From Bacteroidota bacterium (GTDB taxonomy: Bacteria > Bacteroidota > Ignavibacteria > Tepidaquicellales > Tepidaquicellaceae), in the NCBI GenBank assembly GCA_018266845.1, contig JAFDZO010000009.1, positions 84,978 through 148,977 on the forward strand: DNA of 64,000 nt. Direction: 5' to 3'. A program made the translations under genes and the position numbers. Below the pieces are notes generated by a model. The model was not told the DNA's origin, made no database searches, and was given only the letters and a program-made list of their open reading frames with translations. This document shows, piece by piece, positions 16,238 through 25,058 of the stretch; position 1 is the stretch's first letter, and each line of letters starts with the position of its first letter.

Positions 16238-17881
16238 ATGGACGATATTTCAAATAAGAAAGGAACTGTAAAAGTTTATAGAGAGGATAAAGGGTTTGGA
16301 TTTATCAGAGGGGATGATGGAGATGACAGGTATTTTAACATTAAAAATGTAAAAAATAAAATTGTTTTAAAAAGAAAGGACAGAGTAACATTTTTAGATT
16401 TACCTAGTGCTAATATGAAAAAGGAAGCAGTTAACGTATGTATATTAAAAGATGAATTTGGAGTTGATAATACAAAGCTATTAGAGAGAATTAAAAATGA
16501 ATGGAAACTTGAAGCACAACTTGAAAATGAAATTTATTTTTACAATGTAGAAGAGATATATGAAATAATTCATAATAATAAGTGTTTTGTAATTGGAAGA
16601 AAAGGGGCCGGAAAAACTGCCATTGCAAAACACTTATTAAATATGAATCGATTTGATACTTACACTGAAAATATAGATTTTAAAAATTTCCCTTTTAATG
16701 ACATTTATCAATATTATGATAGTAGTTTTACTTATTTCAATCAATACATTACAATATGGAAATTTATTATATATGGAAGCATATTGAGAATGATGTCTTT
16801 AAACGAAAGACTAGATGGAAGACTGTTAAAAAGCCTACGGGAAGCTTTCCCTATAGATTCAATAGATGCATTTGATAGAAAATTTCACAATTTAACTAAA
16901 ACTAGGTTTAAAATAAAATTTGAACCATTTAGTTTGGATGTCGACAATCAAGACATTAAGGAAGAAGGGTTTGCTAAAACTGTTTCAGAGCAGTGCAGGA
17001 TTTTTGAAGATATTATTTTTCACCATATAGACAATTCAAAGTATTTTATTATTATGGATGCTTTAGACGATGATTTTAATGCTTATCCCTCACGAGAGCA
17101 TTATATTTCTCTGTTGACAAGTTTATTTAAAGCGGTTCAGGAGATAAAAGGGAAATTTTTGAACAAAAGATTTCAAATTTTACCTGTAATTTTTTTAAGA
17201 GATGATATTTATCATCAGATTAATTATTCCGAAAAAACTAAATGGCAGGATTTATCTGTAAATCTGAGCTGGAGTGAAATTAAAATAAAAAAAATGTTGG
17301 CTTATAGGGTGATGAAAAGTATAAATCCTGATTTGAAAGCTTTGGATTTTGACGGCGCATGGAAAAAAGTATTTAAGACAGAGTATTTTAATATTTATAA
17401 CTCTCAAAAAAATATTTTTGACTATATAACTGAAAAAACTACGAGGAGACCAAGAGATTATGTTCAATACTTAATTACTTGTGCGCAGCTTACTTTGTCT
17501 TCCGGCAAAGTTAATATAGACTCAGGAATAATTTTTGAAGCTGGCAAGTATTTTTCAAAGTATTTAAGACAAGATTATGAAATGCAGTTGGCAGCTGTAT
17601 TGCCAGAGATAAAGATAATTTTTAACGCTATTCAACAAATTGGAAAGCCGATTTTTAAGTTTACTGAGTTTTTTGAAAAAATTGAACAATTTGTTTCTCA
17701 GGGTAAACTTGCGGCATCTCATGAGGAAGCATTTCTAACAACTCTTTTTGAGTATAGTATAATAGGAAATCAGAAAAAAAATAATCATATTATATTTAAG
17801 CATAGCAGTTACAGTAGTGAACTAGACATCAATGAGAATATTGTCGTCCATGAAGGATTAAGAAGTGCTTTATATTTATGA
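16238..17881 (+). CDS. Cold-shock-like domain fused to a P-loop ATPase (Sll1717-like)
   Basis: 547 residues. Residues 7-70 resemble a cold-shock/OB domain (KGTVKVYREDKGFGFI, with the RNP1-like KGFGFI; the RNP2 position reads YFNI), a single-strand nucleic-acid binder. After a short linker with FGVDNTKLLERI comes a P-loop ATPase: Walker A GRKGAGKT near 119-126 and Walker B IIMDALDDD near 270, in the layout of the Sll1717-type family, which often stands alone and has no proven function. The C-terminal half is a helical region with sensor-like Arg residues (EKTTRRPRDYVQ near 410). There is no transmembrane span and no operon partner: it sits alone between the FKBP gene and the rimP operon, with its own terminator. 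Composition is more AT-rich than its neighbours. A defence role is a guess. Confidence 0.68.
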   Translation: MDDISNKKGTVKVYREDKGFGFIRGDDGDDRYFNIKNVKNKIVLKRKDRVTFLDLPSANMKKEAVNVCILKDEFGVDNTKLLERIKNEWKLEAQLENEIYFYNVEEIYEIIHNNKCFVIGRKGAGKTAIAKHLLNMNRFDTYTENIDFKNFPFNDIYQYYDSSFTYFNQYITIWKFIIYGSILRMMSLNERLDGRLLKSLREAFPIDSIDAFDRKFHNLTKTRFKIKFEPFSLDVDNQDIKEEGFAKTVSEQCRIFEDIIFHHIDNSKYFIIMDALDDDFNAYPSREHYISLLTSLFKAVQEIKGKFLNKRFQILPVIFLRDDIYHQINYSEKTKWQDLSVNLSWSEIKIKKMLAYRVMKSINPDLKALDFDGAWKKVFKTEYFNIYNSQKNIFDYITEKTTRRPRDYVQYLITCAQLTLSSGKVNIDSGIIFEAGKYFSKYLRQDYEMQLAAVLPEIKIIFNAIQQIGKPIFKFTEFFEKIEQFVSQGKLAASHEEAFLTTLFEYSIIGNQKKNNHIIFKHSSYSSELDINENIVVHEGLRSALYL

Positions 17882-17953
17882 TAATAATATCCATTGAAAT
17901 TAATATATAGTTTTACTAACTTTAGGAATCCAAGTTTAGATGATTATTTTATG

Positions 17954-17980
17954 AGTGGGTCACAAACCCACTTTTTTTTT
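17954..17980 (+). terminator. Rho-independent terminator before rimP
   Basis: A 7-bp stem agtgggt/acccact (17954-17960, 17966-17972), loop cacaa, then nine T. It ends the ATPase transcript and isolates it from the rimP operon. An ATG inside it (17951) and the GTG at 17955 are not believable rimP starts. Confidence 0.85.
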
Positions 17981-17996
17981 ATACAGCTTTTATTTT

Positions 17997-18452
17997 ATGA
18001 TTAATACTATTATTGAGAATTTTTTCAGAGATTCTGACTTTGAGATAATTGAGATTCTCAAAAAAGGCGACAAGAGCAATAAAATTATTGAAATTTATAT
18101 AGACAGAGAGCAGAGTTTTTCGATTGACGAAATTGCAGAGGTCAATAGAGGTTTAAACAATGCTTTCGATGAACACTACACGGAAAATGATATTGCAAAG
18201 ATTTCTGTTTCTTCACCCGGAGCCGATAGACCTTATAAATTCTTTTGGCAGCTTGAAAAGCACAAAGGAAGAACAATGGAGGCAGCGCTTGCTGACGGGA
18301 CGACTGAAACGGGAAAACTGATTAGCTGTAACTCCGAAGATGAATCTTTCGAGCTTGAGATTCGAGATGCTCATAAAAAAAGCTTAACACAAACTAAAAT
18401 ATTTTCTTTTAAAGATATTTCAGAAATTAAAGCAAAATTACTTTTTAAATAA
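17997..18452 (+). CDS. rimP: Ribosome maturation factor RimP
   Basis: 151 residues from the ATG at 17997. An upstream in-frame GTG at 17955 lies in the terminator hairpin and is rejected. RimP binds the maturing 30S subunit. The diagnostic SVSSPGADRPYKFFWQ block is near residue 75, an IDREQSFSIDEIAEVNRGL helix near 38, and the C-terminal SH3-like half has FSFKDISEIKAKL. It is the first gene of rimP-nusA-infB-rbfA-truB, with nusA 9 bp downstream, the standard arrangement. Confidence 0.9.
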   Translation: MINTIIENFFRDSDFEIIEILKKGDKSNKIIEIYIDREQSFSIDEIAEVNRGLNNAFDEHYTENDIAKISVSSPGADRPYKFFWQLEKHKGRTMEAALADGTTETGKLISCNSEDESFELEIRDAHKKSLTQTKIFSFKDISEIKAKLLFK

Positions 18453-18461
18453 TTAACAAAA

Positions 18462-19616
18462 ATGAGAAGTCTGATAGTTGATGCCTTTTCTCAAATGGCA
18501 AAAGAAAAAAATATCGATAGGGATATTCTTGCTTCAGTTATAAAAGATTCTTTCATAAAAATGATGGAAAAGAAATACGGACTGGATGCAAATTTTGAGG
18601 TTATTGTAAATATGGAAAAAGGCGATATAGAAATTTTTCTTTATAAAACGGTTGTCGAAGAAATTATTGACCCGGCAAAAGAAATTGATGTGGAATCGGC
18701 AAAGGCAAAATCAGGCGAAGATTTTGAAATCGGAGATGATTTCGTTGAGGAAATCCCGATTGAGGATTTCGGCAGAAGAAATGTTATTAACTTAAAGCAA
18801 AATCTTAATCAGAAGATAAGAGAAATAGAAAAAGAAATTACTTTCAATTACTATAAAGATTTAGTCGGTGAAATAGTTGTCGGTGAAATTTATCAGTTAA
18901 AACCAAAATCAATTTTGTTAATCCACAACGGCAATGAGGTTATTTTTCCGAAGAACGAACAGATTGCAAAAGAGCGTTATAAAAAAGGGGATACGATAAG
19001 AGCTATTATCAAAAGTGTTGAGAAAAGACAATCAGGTCCTCCCGTTGTGATTGCATCAAGAGCGGATGAGCAGTTTCTTTACAAACTATTTGAACTTGAA
19101 ATCCCGGAAATATACGATGGAATAATTGAAGTAAAAGGAATTGCAAGATTTGCCGGCGAGAGAGCAAAAATTGCCGTTACATCAAATGATGACAGAATTG
19201 ATGCAGTAGGCGCATGTGTAGGCATGAAGGGTATCAGAATCCACTCAATTGTGAGAGAGCTTAATAATGAAAATATTGATGTAATAAATTTTTTTGAAGA
19301 CCCGGCAACATTTATTTCTAAAGCGCTTGCCCCGGCAAAGCTTCTCGATATTGATATAGATAATGAAAACAAAGTTGCGAAAATTTATGCAGAAGAAGAT
19401 CAGATAAGACTGATAATAGGTAAAGACGGACAAAATATTAAACTTGCCTCCAAGCTGACCGGATTCCAAATTGATGTTGACCGGTTAAATAACGAAGAGG
19501 AAGATTCAGAAGAAGATGATATAGAAGATTCGGAAGAACTCACAAATGAAGATTCGTCTGAAGTAGCAGCAGAGGACGATAAAGTAGAAGAAGTAAACGA
19601 ATCAGAAGAAAAATAA
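18462..19616 (+). CDS. nusA: Transcription termination/antitermination factor NusA
   Basis: 384 residues. An N-terminal RNA-polymerase-binding domain (about 1-125) is followed by an S1 domain (about 130-195, GEIVVGEIYQLKPKSI) and two KH domains (GMKGIR near 255, GKDGQN near 325). The last 40 residues are almost all Glu, Asp and Ser, a disordered acidic tail in place of the repeats seen in E. coli NusA. NusA modulates pausing, termination and rRNA antitermination. It lies between rimP and infB, with 31 bp to infB. Confidence 0.95.
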   Translation: MRSLIVDAFSQMAKEKNIDRDILASVIKDSFIKMMEKKYGLDANFEVIVNMEKGDIEIFLYKTVVEEIIDPAKEIDVESAKAKSGEDFEIGDDFVEEIPIEDFGRRNVINLKQNLNQKIREIEKEITFNYYKDLVGEIVVGEIYQLKPKSILLIHNGNEVIFPKNEQIAKERYKKGDTIRAIIKSVEKRQSGPPVVIASRADEQFLYKLFELEIPEIYDGIIEVKGIARFAGERAKIAVTSNDDRIDAVGACVGMKGIRIHSIVRELNNENIDVINFFEDPATFISKALAPAKLLDIDIDNENKVAKIYAEEDQIRLIIGKDGQNIKLASKLTGFQIDVDRLNNEEEDSEEDDIEDSEELTNEDSSEVAAEDDKVEEVNESEEK

Positions 19617-19647
19617 TTCAAACAGAATTTATTAATAATCTTAATTA

Positions 19648-22599
19648 ATGCCCGAAGCAAAAGCAAAAAAAGAAAAAGTTATTTCGTTAGTCAAGAAGAT
19701 TAACATCTCAAAAGAAGATTTAATCGGATTCCTTGGCACCATCGGTATTGAAGCATCTATTAATACATCGCTGGAGCCGGATGTTGTGGCAAAGGTATAT
19801 GCGAAATTCAGAAAAGAAGTTGAAAAGGAAGAGCAGAGAGTAAACAAGACTGTTTCTTTTGAAGAAAAATTTCACGTAGGCATTTCCGAGGCGAAGGAAA
19901 AAATAGAAAAGGATGAAGAAGATAAGAGGCTGAAAGAGGAAGAGGAGAGAATCAGAAAAAATATTGAGGAAGAGCTGAAAGCCAAAGAAGCCGAAAGGAA
20001 AAAGCAGGAGCTGAAGGCGCACCTTGAAAGAGAAAAAGCGCTTGAAGAAGCTAAAGAAAGAAAGAAGCGCGAAAAGGAAGAGAAAAAATCAAAAGCGGTC
20101 GCAGCTGAGCAAGGCGTTCAGGAGCAAAAAACTGCGACTGAAAAGGTTGAAGGTGAAAAGCTGGAAAAGCCATCTGAAGAAACGGAAGTCAAGGTTTCAT
20201 CGTTGTTGAAAGATAAGTTCAAGCTTAATAAGCCTATAACTGAAATTCTTAAAACCGATAAACGTACGCCGGAAAAAAATAAGCCGCAGACTCATGAAAA
20301 GAAGCCGTTTGATAAACAGCGCGGACACTCTGAAAAGAAACCCTTTGAAAGAAAGCCGTTTGATAGAAACAAACAGGGATTTGATAAGCCAAGACATGGT
20401 GATGACAGAAGAAGGGACGGAAAAGATAATAAATTCCAAAAAGTTTCCATTAGCGATTTAAAAGATAAAAGAAAAACTTTTTCTAAACCTTCTGATACTG
20501 CTCCGCCTGCAAAGGGCGACGGCTCTTTAACAAGGAAGGTTTTTACTCCGCGGACAGATGCTTCTAAGCCAAAATTTGAGGACGATAAACGCAGAAGAGA
20601 TAAAGAAAGAGATAAGAAGAAATTTGAGGCTGAACAGGAAAGAAAAAGAAAAATAAGATTAGAAAAGGGACATCGCGCAAAAGATATAAGCCAGAAGGAA
20701 ATAGATGAAGCAATCAGGGATACATTTGCCAAAATAGGTGAAGATGGAGGTCCGTCTTCAAGAAGTCTTGCAAGAAAGAGAAAGAAGAAAGAAAGAGAAA
20801 TTGAAGAAAAGAAAATTCAGGAAAGAGCCGAAGCTTCAAAGAATGTAATCAAGGTAACTGAATTTTTATCAACAGCCGAGCTTGCCAATCTAATGGGAAT
20901 GGAAGTGAATGAGCTTATTAAAGCAACATTCAAGCTTGGAATGATGGTATCAATTAACCAGCGTCTCGAAAAAGATTTGATAATTCTCCTTGCTGAAGAA
21001 TTTGGCTTTAAGATAGAATTCCAATCTGAATATGAAGAGGAAGCTCTTGAGGAAGCAGAAGATGCGCCGGAAACACTGAAACACCGTTCACCGGTTGTTA
21101 CAATCATGGGACACGTTGACCATGGAAAAACGTCTTTGCTTGATTACATCAGAAAAGCAAATGTTGTTGCAGGTGAAGCTGGCGGAATAACGCAGCACAT
21201 CGGCGCTTACAAAGTTACGCTTGAATCAGGAAAAGAAATTGCATTCCTTGATACTCCGGGGCACGAAGCATTTACTGCTATGAGAGCTAGAGGCGGTCAG
21301 GCAGCCGATATGGTTGTGCTCGTTGTCGCTGCTGATGACAGTGTTATGCCGCAAACTGTTGAAGCTATAAATCACGCGCTTGCAGCTAACGTTCCGATTA
21401 TAATTGCAATAAATAAAGTTGATAAGCCGGAAGCAAACCCTGACAGAATCAAGCAGCAGCTTGCCGATAAAAATATTCTTGTTGAAGAATGGGGCGGTAA
21501 ATATCAGTCAGTGGAAATTTCCGCAAAGCATGGAAAGAATGTTGACCAGCTTTTAGAAAAAATTCTCCTTGAGGCAGAACTGCTTGACCTGAAGGCAAAT
21601 CCTGACAGAAATGCACGCGGAGTCGTGCTTGAAGCAAAGCTTGATAAAGGAAAAGGTTCTGTTGCAACTGTTCTCGTTCAAAAAGGCACATTAAAAGTCG
21701 GAGATATATTTATTGCCGGAGTTTTCAGCGGTAAAGTAAAAGCGATGTTTGATGAAAGAGAGCACAAGCTTGAGCAGGTTGGTCCATCATCACCCGCGCA
21801 GATATTAGGATTTGACGGAGTGCCTCAGGCAGGTGATACATTTATTGTAATGGATTCCGAAAGACATGCAAAGGAAATTTCTATTAAGAGGCAGCAGCTT
21901 AAACGCGAACAGGATTTTAGACAGGTTAAGTTTATTACTCTCGACGATATTTCGAAACAAATTCAGGAAGGAAAGCAGGTCGAGCTTAAGATTATTCTCA
22001 AGGCTGACTTTGACGGTTCTGCCGAAGCTATTGCAGACTCATTGCAAAAGCTTACAACAGCCGAAGCAAAAGTTACTGTTATTCATAAGGCGATAGGTCA
22101 GATTTCCGAATCAGACGTATTGCTTGCAGAAGCATCGAATGCTATTATAATCGGCTTCAATGTCAGACCAAACCTCAATGCAAGAAAATTAGCAGAGAAG
22201 AATAATGTTGATATTAGATTATACAACATCATTTATCAGGCAATAGAAGAAGTGAAATCTGCTCTTGAGGGATTGCTTGAGCCGGAGAAATCGGAAGAAG
22301 TTACTTGTACTGTTGAAGTCAGAGATGTATTTAAGGTGCCGAAAATCGGAAACATTGCAGGATGCTATGTTCAGGACGGTAAAGTTACAAGAAATACAAA
22401 GGTTCGCTTGTTGAGGGAAGGTCTTGTTATTTTTGACGGTAATATTGCGTCATTAAAGAGAATTAAAGATGATGTAAGAGAAGTAGAAGCAGGATACGAG
22501 TGCGGTATCGGACTTGAGAACTTCAACGATGTTAAGGTCGGAGATGTTATTGAAGGCTACAGAATTGTTGAAACAAAGCGAAAGCTTACAACAGCATAA
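19648..22599 (+). CDS. infB: Translation initiation factor IF-2
   Basis: 983 residues, the long form. The first 380 or so residues are highly charged (Lys/Glu/Arg) and likely disordered or coiled, which is common in this phylum. The IF2_N motif (TEFLSTAELANLMGMEVNELI) lies near residue 407. The GTPase domain follows: GHVDHGKTS (G1) near 490, DTPGHEAFTAMRARGG (G3) near 536 and NKVD (G4) near 590, then the initiator-tRNA-binding domains to the end. IF-2 delivers fMet-tRNA to the 30S subunit. An internal start is possible in E. coli but cannot be judged here. Confidence 0.97.
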   Translation: MPEAKAKKEKVISLVKKINISKEDLIGFLGTIGIEASINTSLEPDVVAKVYAKFRKEVEKEEQRVNKTVSFEEKFHVGISEAKEKIEKDEEDKRLKEEEERIRKNIEEELKAKEAERKKQELKAHLEREKALEEAKERKKREKEEKKSKAVAAEQGVQEQKTATEKVEGEKLEKPSEETEVKVSSLLKDKFKLNKPITEILKTDKRTPEKNKPQTHEKKPFDKQRGHSEKKPFERKPFDRNKQGFDKPRHGDDRRRDGKDNKFQKVSISDLKDKRKTFSKPSDTAPPAKGDGSLTRKVFTPRTDASKPKFEDDKRRRDKERDKKKFEAEQERKRKIRLEKGHRAKDISQKEIDEAIRDTFAKIGEDGGPSSRSLARKRKKKEREIEEKKIQERAEASKNVIKVTEFLSTAELANLMGMEVNELIKATFKLGMMVSINQRLEKDLIILLAEEFGFKIEFQSEYEEEALEEAEDAPETLKHRSPVVTIMGHVDHGKTSLLDYIRKANVVAGEAGGITQHIGAYKVTLESGKEIAFLDTPGHEAFTAMRARGGQAADMVVLVVAADDSVMPQTVEAINHALAANVPIIIAINKVDKPEANPDRIKQQLADKNILVEEWGGKYQSVEISAKHGKNVDQLLEKILLEAELLDLKANPDRNARGVVLEAKLDKGKGSVATVLVQKGTLKVGDIFIAGVFSGKVKAMFDEREHKLEQVGPSSPAQILGFDGVPQAGDTFIVMDSERHAKEISIKRQQLKREQDFRQVKFITLDDISKQIQEGKQVELKIILKADFDGSAEAIADSLQKLTTAEAKVTVIHKAIGQISESDVLLAEASNAIIIGFNVRPNLNARKLAEKNNVDIRLYNIIYQAIEEVKSALEGLLEPEKSEEVTCTVEVRDVFKVPKIGNIAGCYVQDGKVTRNTKVRLLREGLVIFDGNIASLKRIKDDVREVEAGYECGIGLENFNDVKVGDVIEGYRIVETKRKLTTA

Positions 22600-22623
22600 T
22601 ATTAGAAAAGTGAGAGGGATTTT

Positions 22624-22980
22624 ATGTCAATACGAACAGAAAAAGTCGCTGAAGAAATAAAACATAAATTGAATACAGCAATGTCCCGGGATTTGCAGGA
22701 ACTAAATCTCGGGCTTGTAACCATATCAAAAGTTATAGTCTCGCCCGATTTAAAAATAGCCAAAGTATATTTAAGCTTTTTGGGTAACAGAGAGCCTATA
22801 GAAACCTGCCTGAAAAAAATTTCAGACAGGAAAGGGCATATAAGATTTCTGCTTGGCAAGCAAATTACTTTCAGATATACGCCCGATTTGCTTTTTTTTC
22901 ATGACGATACAATTGAGTATGCGGATAAAATCGAAAAGCTTTTGAAGGAAATAAAGGACAAGGATACCCGCCCGGAATAA
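22624..22980 (+). CDS. rbfA: Ribosome-binding factor RbfA
   Basis: 118 residues, the usual RbfA size. RbfA binds the 30S subunit late in its assembly and is needed for growth in the cold. The KH-like fold is seen as VAEEIKHKLNTAM, LVTISKVIVSPDLKIAKVYLSF and RFLLGKQITFRYTPDLLFFHDD, in the family order. A Shine-Dalgarno-like gagaggg stretch lies just upstream of the ATG. It is 24 bp after infB and 21 bp before truB. Confidence 0.93.
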   Translation: MSIRTEKVAEEIKHKLNTAMSRDLQELNLGLVTISKVIVSPDLKIAKVYLSFLGNREPIETCLKKISDRKGHIRFLLGKQITFRYTPDLLFFHDDTIEYADKIEKLLKEIKDKDTRPE

Positions 22981-23001
22981 ATTCCCATTTTAAATTCTCT
23001 A

Positions 23002-23667
23002 ATGATTCATCAAGATAGCATTTTTCTCGCAGACAAACCTCTGGATAAGACCAGTTTTGATATTGTTGCTTTATTCAAACGGGAATTTCAGTTAAAGAAA
23101 ATCGGACATTCGGGAACACTCGACCCTAAGGCAACGGGGCTTTTGATTTTGTGCTCGGGGAAAAAAACTAAGCTGATAAATGAGTTCATTGATTACGATA
23201 AGGAGTATAACGGCATAATAAGAATTGGGGCAACAACCCCCACTTTTGATACCGAGTCTGAAGAAGAAAATTTAACGGAAACAGAAAGCGTTACGGATGA
23301 AATGATAGAAAAGATAAAGGAAAAATTCACTGGGGATATTGAGCAAATTCCGCCGATGCACTCCGCCGTAAAGCATAAAGGAAAACCGCTGTATAAAATG
23401 GCGCGTAAGGGTGAGACAATTGAAAGAAAGCCAAGGCAGATTACTATAAGCGAGTTATATCTAAAGAGAATATCCGATACTGAAATATTTTTCAATGTAA
23501 GCTGTTCAAAGGGAACATACATAAGAACTCTTGCCAATGATATAGGCGCTGAACTCGGTGTTGGGGGCTACCTAAAGACGCTGCAAAGGACAAGAATAGG
23601 GAAATATAAGCTGGAAGAATTTGCCGATGAAACAAAAGGCGTAAAATATAAAATTTTAAAAGATTAG
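23002..23667 (+). CDS. truB: tRNA pseudouridine(55) synthase TruB
   Basis: 221 residues, short for TruB (about 300 in E. coli): the C-terminal PUA domain is missing, as in several other bacterial lineages. The catalytic core is intact: HSGTLDPKATGLL with the catalytic Asp41, a PPMHSAVKHKGKPLYKMAR block and FNVSCSKGTYIRTLANDIG near 170. TruB makes pseudouridine 55 in the T-loop of tRNA. It closes the rimP operon. Confidence 0.93.
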   Translation: MIHQDSIFLADKPLDKTSFDIVALFKREFQLKKIGHSGTLDPKATGLLILCSGKKTKLINEFIDYDKEYNGIIRIGATTPTFDTESEEENLTETESVTDEMIEKIKEKFTGDIEQIPPMHSAVKHKGKPLYKMARKGETIERKPRQITISELYLKRISDTEIFFNVSCSKGTYIRTLANDIGAELGVGGYLKTLQRTRIGKYKLEEFADETKGVKYKILKD

Positions 23668-23723
23668 TACCGAAATTTTACATAAAATTTATCAGTAAAA
23701 TTTTGTAATTTTGTAGTTCGTTT

Positions 23724-23809
23724 AGAGAGATGGCTGAGTGGTTGAAAGCGGCGGTCTTGAAAACCGTTGATGCCTCTGGTATCCGGGGGTTCGAATCCCT
23801 CTCTCTCTG
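23724..23809 (+). tRNA. tRNA-Ser (UGA)
   Basis: 86 nt with the long variable arm typical of tRNA-Ser. The acceptor agagaga/tctctct pairs fully, the discriminator is G, and the T-arm is ggggg-ttcgaat-ccctc. The anticodon loop cttgaaa carries TGA, so it reads UCA and related Ser codons. CCA is not encoded. A terminator follows 6 bp later. Confidence 0.95.
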
Positions 23810-23814
23810 CTTCC

Positions 23815-23843
23815 AAACCCGTTTGAACAAAACGGGTTTTTTT
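23815..23843 (+). terminator. Rho-independent terminator after tRNA-Ser
   Basis: A 10-bp stem aaacccgttt (23815-23824) with aaacgggttt (23830-23839), loop gaaca, then a T run. It closes the tRNA-Ser transcript. Confidence 0.9.
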
Positions 23844-23999
23844 ATGCCCTTAAATTGCTGAAAAAACCTATACCAAAACTTACGCCCCCTCGTAAGTTTT
23901 GCGATAAATTATTGTTAAAACAAGTTTAAGAGTTGGTGCGAAACACTGAATAATTTGTAAAAACAAAAATTTAAGTGCTTCTTGCTCTTTTAATCTCCA

Positions 24000-24236
24000 C
24001 TAAAAATACAATTCTACCTCAAATCTTGGGCATTCCTTTTTTGTTCGCTTTAATGTCCAATTCTGATTTATGTTTGTTTCTAAAGCACCTTTTTGAAGAA
24101 CAAACGTTACGAAGCACCTGATAAATCGGGATAAATTCCGCTAGTAACGAGTTCGGCTTCAAATTAGGACTCCATGCGTATTCTTTGCTATTAAATTTCG
24201 AGTTGATACCACCATAATAGTTTCCTATTTTATTAA
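24000..24236 (-). pseudogene. Possible decayed protein-coding remnant
   Basis: On the minus strand one frame reads NYYGGINSKFNSKEYAWSP and on to EFIPIYQVLRN. A second frame continues LQKGALETNINQNWTLKR and then ECPRFEVELYF to a TAG at 24002-24000. Both halves look protein-like and join if one frame change is allowed near 24110. There is no start codon, and I do not recognise the family. The rest of the 23845-24236 gap beside tRNA-Ser holds nothing else I can support. The two stretches could also be chance open frames. Confidence 0.3.
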
Positions 24237-25058
24237 GTGAATATCGCCGGAAAAATCCCTCCCGAAATAAATAACTCTCTCAATTTATTTTTTTCAAATA
24301 TTGTTAAGTTATTCCCTGAAGTTTTTTTAAACGCATACATTACAGGTTCGCTTGTCAGCGGCGATTTTTACCCCAACAAAAGCGATATTGATTTAATTAT
24401 TATTGCTAAGGAAAACTTTGATAAAAAGCAGCTCTCTCAGCTTGCCTCTTTTCACAAACAATTTGCCCGGAAATTTGGAAGACCTTACATTAACGGTTTT
24501 TATTTTACTCCCGAAAATTTAAAACGCACCTTCAGAACAGCGCCGGCTTATTTTGACGGGAAATCTTTTGTTGAAAGTTTCCCTCTTAATCTTTTGGAAA
24601 CAAATCTGTTTGAATTAAAGCATAATTCAATTCCACTTTTTGAAAATGAAAAAATTGATTTTGAAATCAGCTTCGAAGATGTTCATAAAAATAATTTTGA
24701 AAATATAAATTCATACTGGAAAAACTGGCTTCACTCACATGAAAAAAATTTCTTGAAGTCATCAACCCTGATGTGTATTCCGCGGTTAACCGAATGGGGG
24801 ATTTTAGGCGCTGGAAGAATGCTGTGTACTTTGAATGAAAACAGAATTGTTTCAAAGCGGTATGCCGGTGAGTATATACTGAAAATTCTACCGGAAAGGT
24901 TCAGTGAAATAATTTCGGAAGCAATCATAATTCGAAAAAACAACAGGACTGAATTTAAACTGTCTCTAAAAAGGAAAAAAGAAACTATAAGATGCGTGAA
25001 ATTTTTGATAGAGGAGTATTCAAAGATATACGCCAAAAAATACGGAGGCGCTAACTAA
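24237..25058 (+). CDS. Nucleotidyltransferase, AadA-like two-domain type
   Basis: 273 residues from a GTG start. The nucleotidyltransferase core is clear: TGSLVSGDF and the metal-binding KSDIDLIII Asp pair (near residues 37-57). The C-terminal part (CIPRLTEWGILGAGRML...SKRYAGEYIL near 180-220) resembles the helical domain of aminoglycoside adenylyltransferases (AadA, DUF4111). Such proteins transfer AMP to a small molecule; an antibiotic target is possible but not shown. The gene ends convergently into the GH5-like gene with an 8-bp overlap. It is not in an operon. Confidence 0.7.
   Translation: MNIAGKIPPEINNSLNLFFSNIVKLFPEVFLNAYITGSLVSGDFYPNKSDIDLIIIAKENFDKKQLSQLASFHKQFARKFGRPYINGFYFTPENLKRTFRTAPAYFDGKSFVESFPLNLLETNLFELKHNSIPLFENEKIDFEISFEDVHKNNFENINSYWKNWLHSHEKNFLKSSTLMCIPRLTEWGILGAGRMLCTLNENRIVSKRYAGEYILKILPERFSEIISEAIIIRKNNRTEFKLSLKRKKETIRCVKFLIEEYSKIYAKKYGGAN

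Noticed and set aside
17955..17996. Upstream start for rimP
   Set aside because: It is inside a rho-independent terminator hairpin; ATG at 17997 fits RimP.
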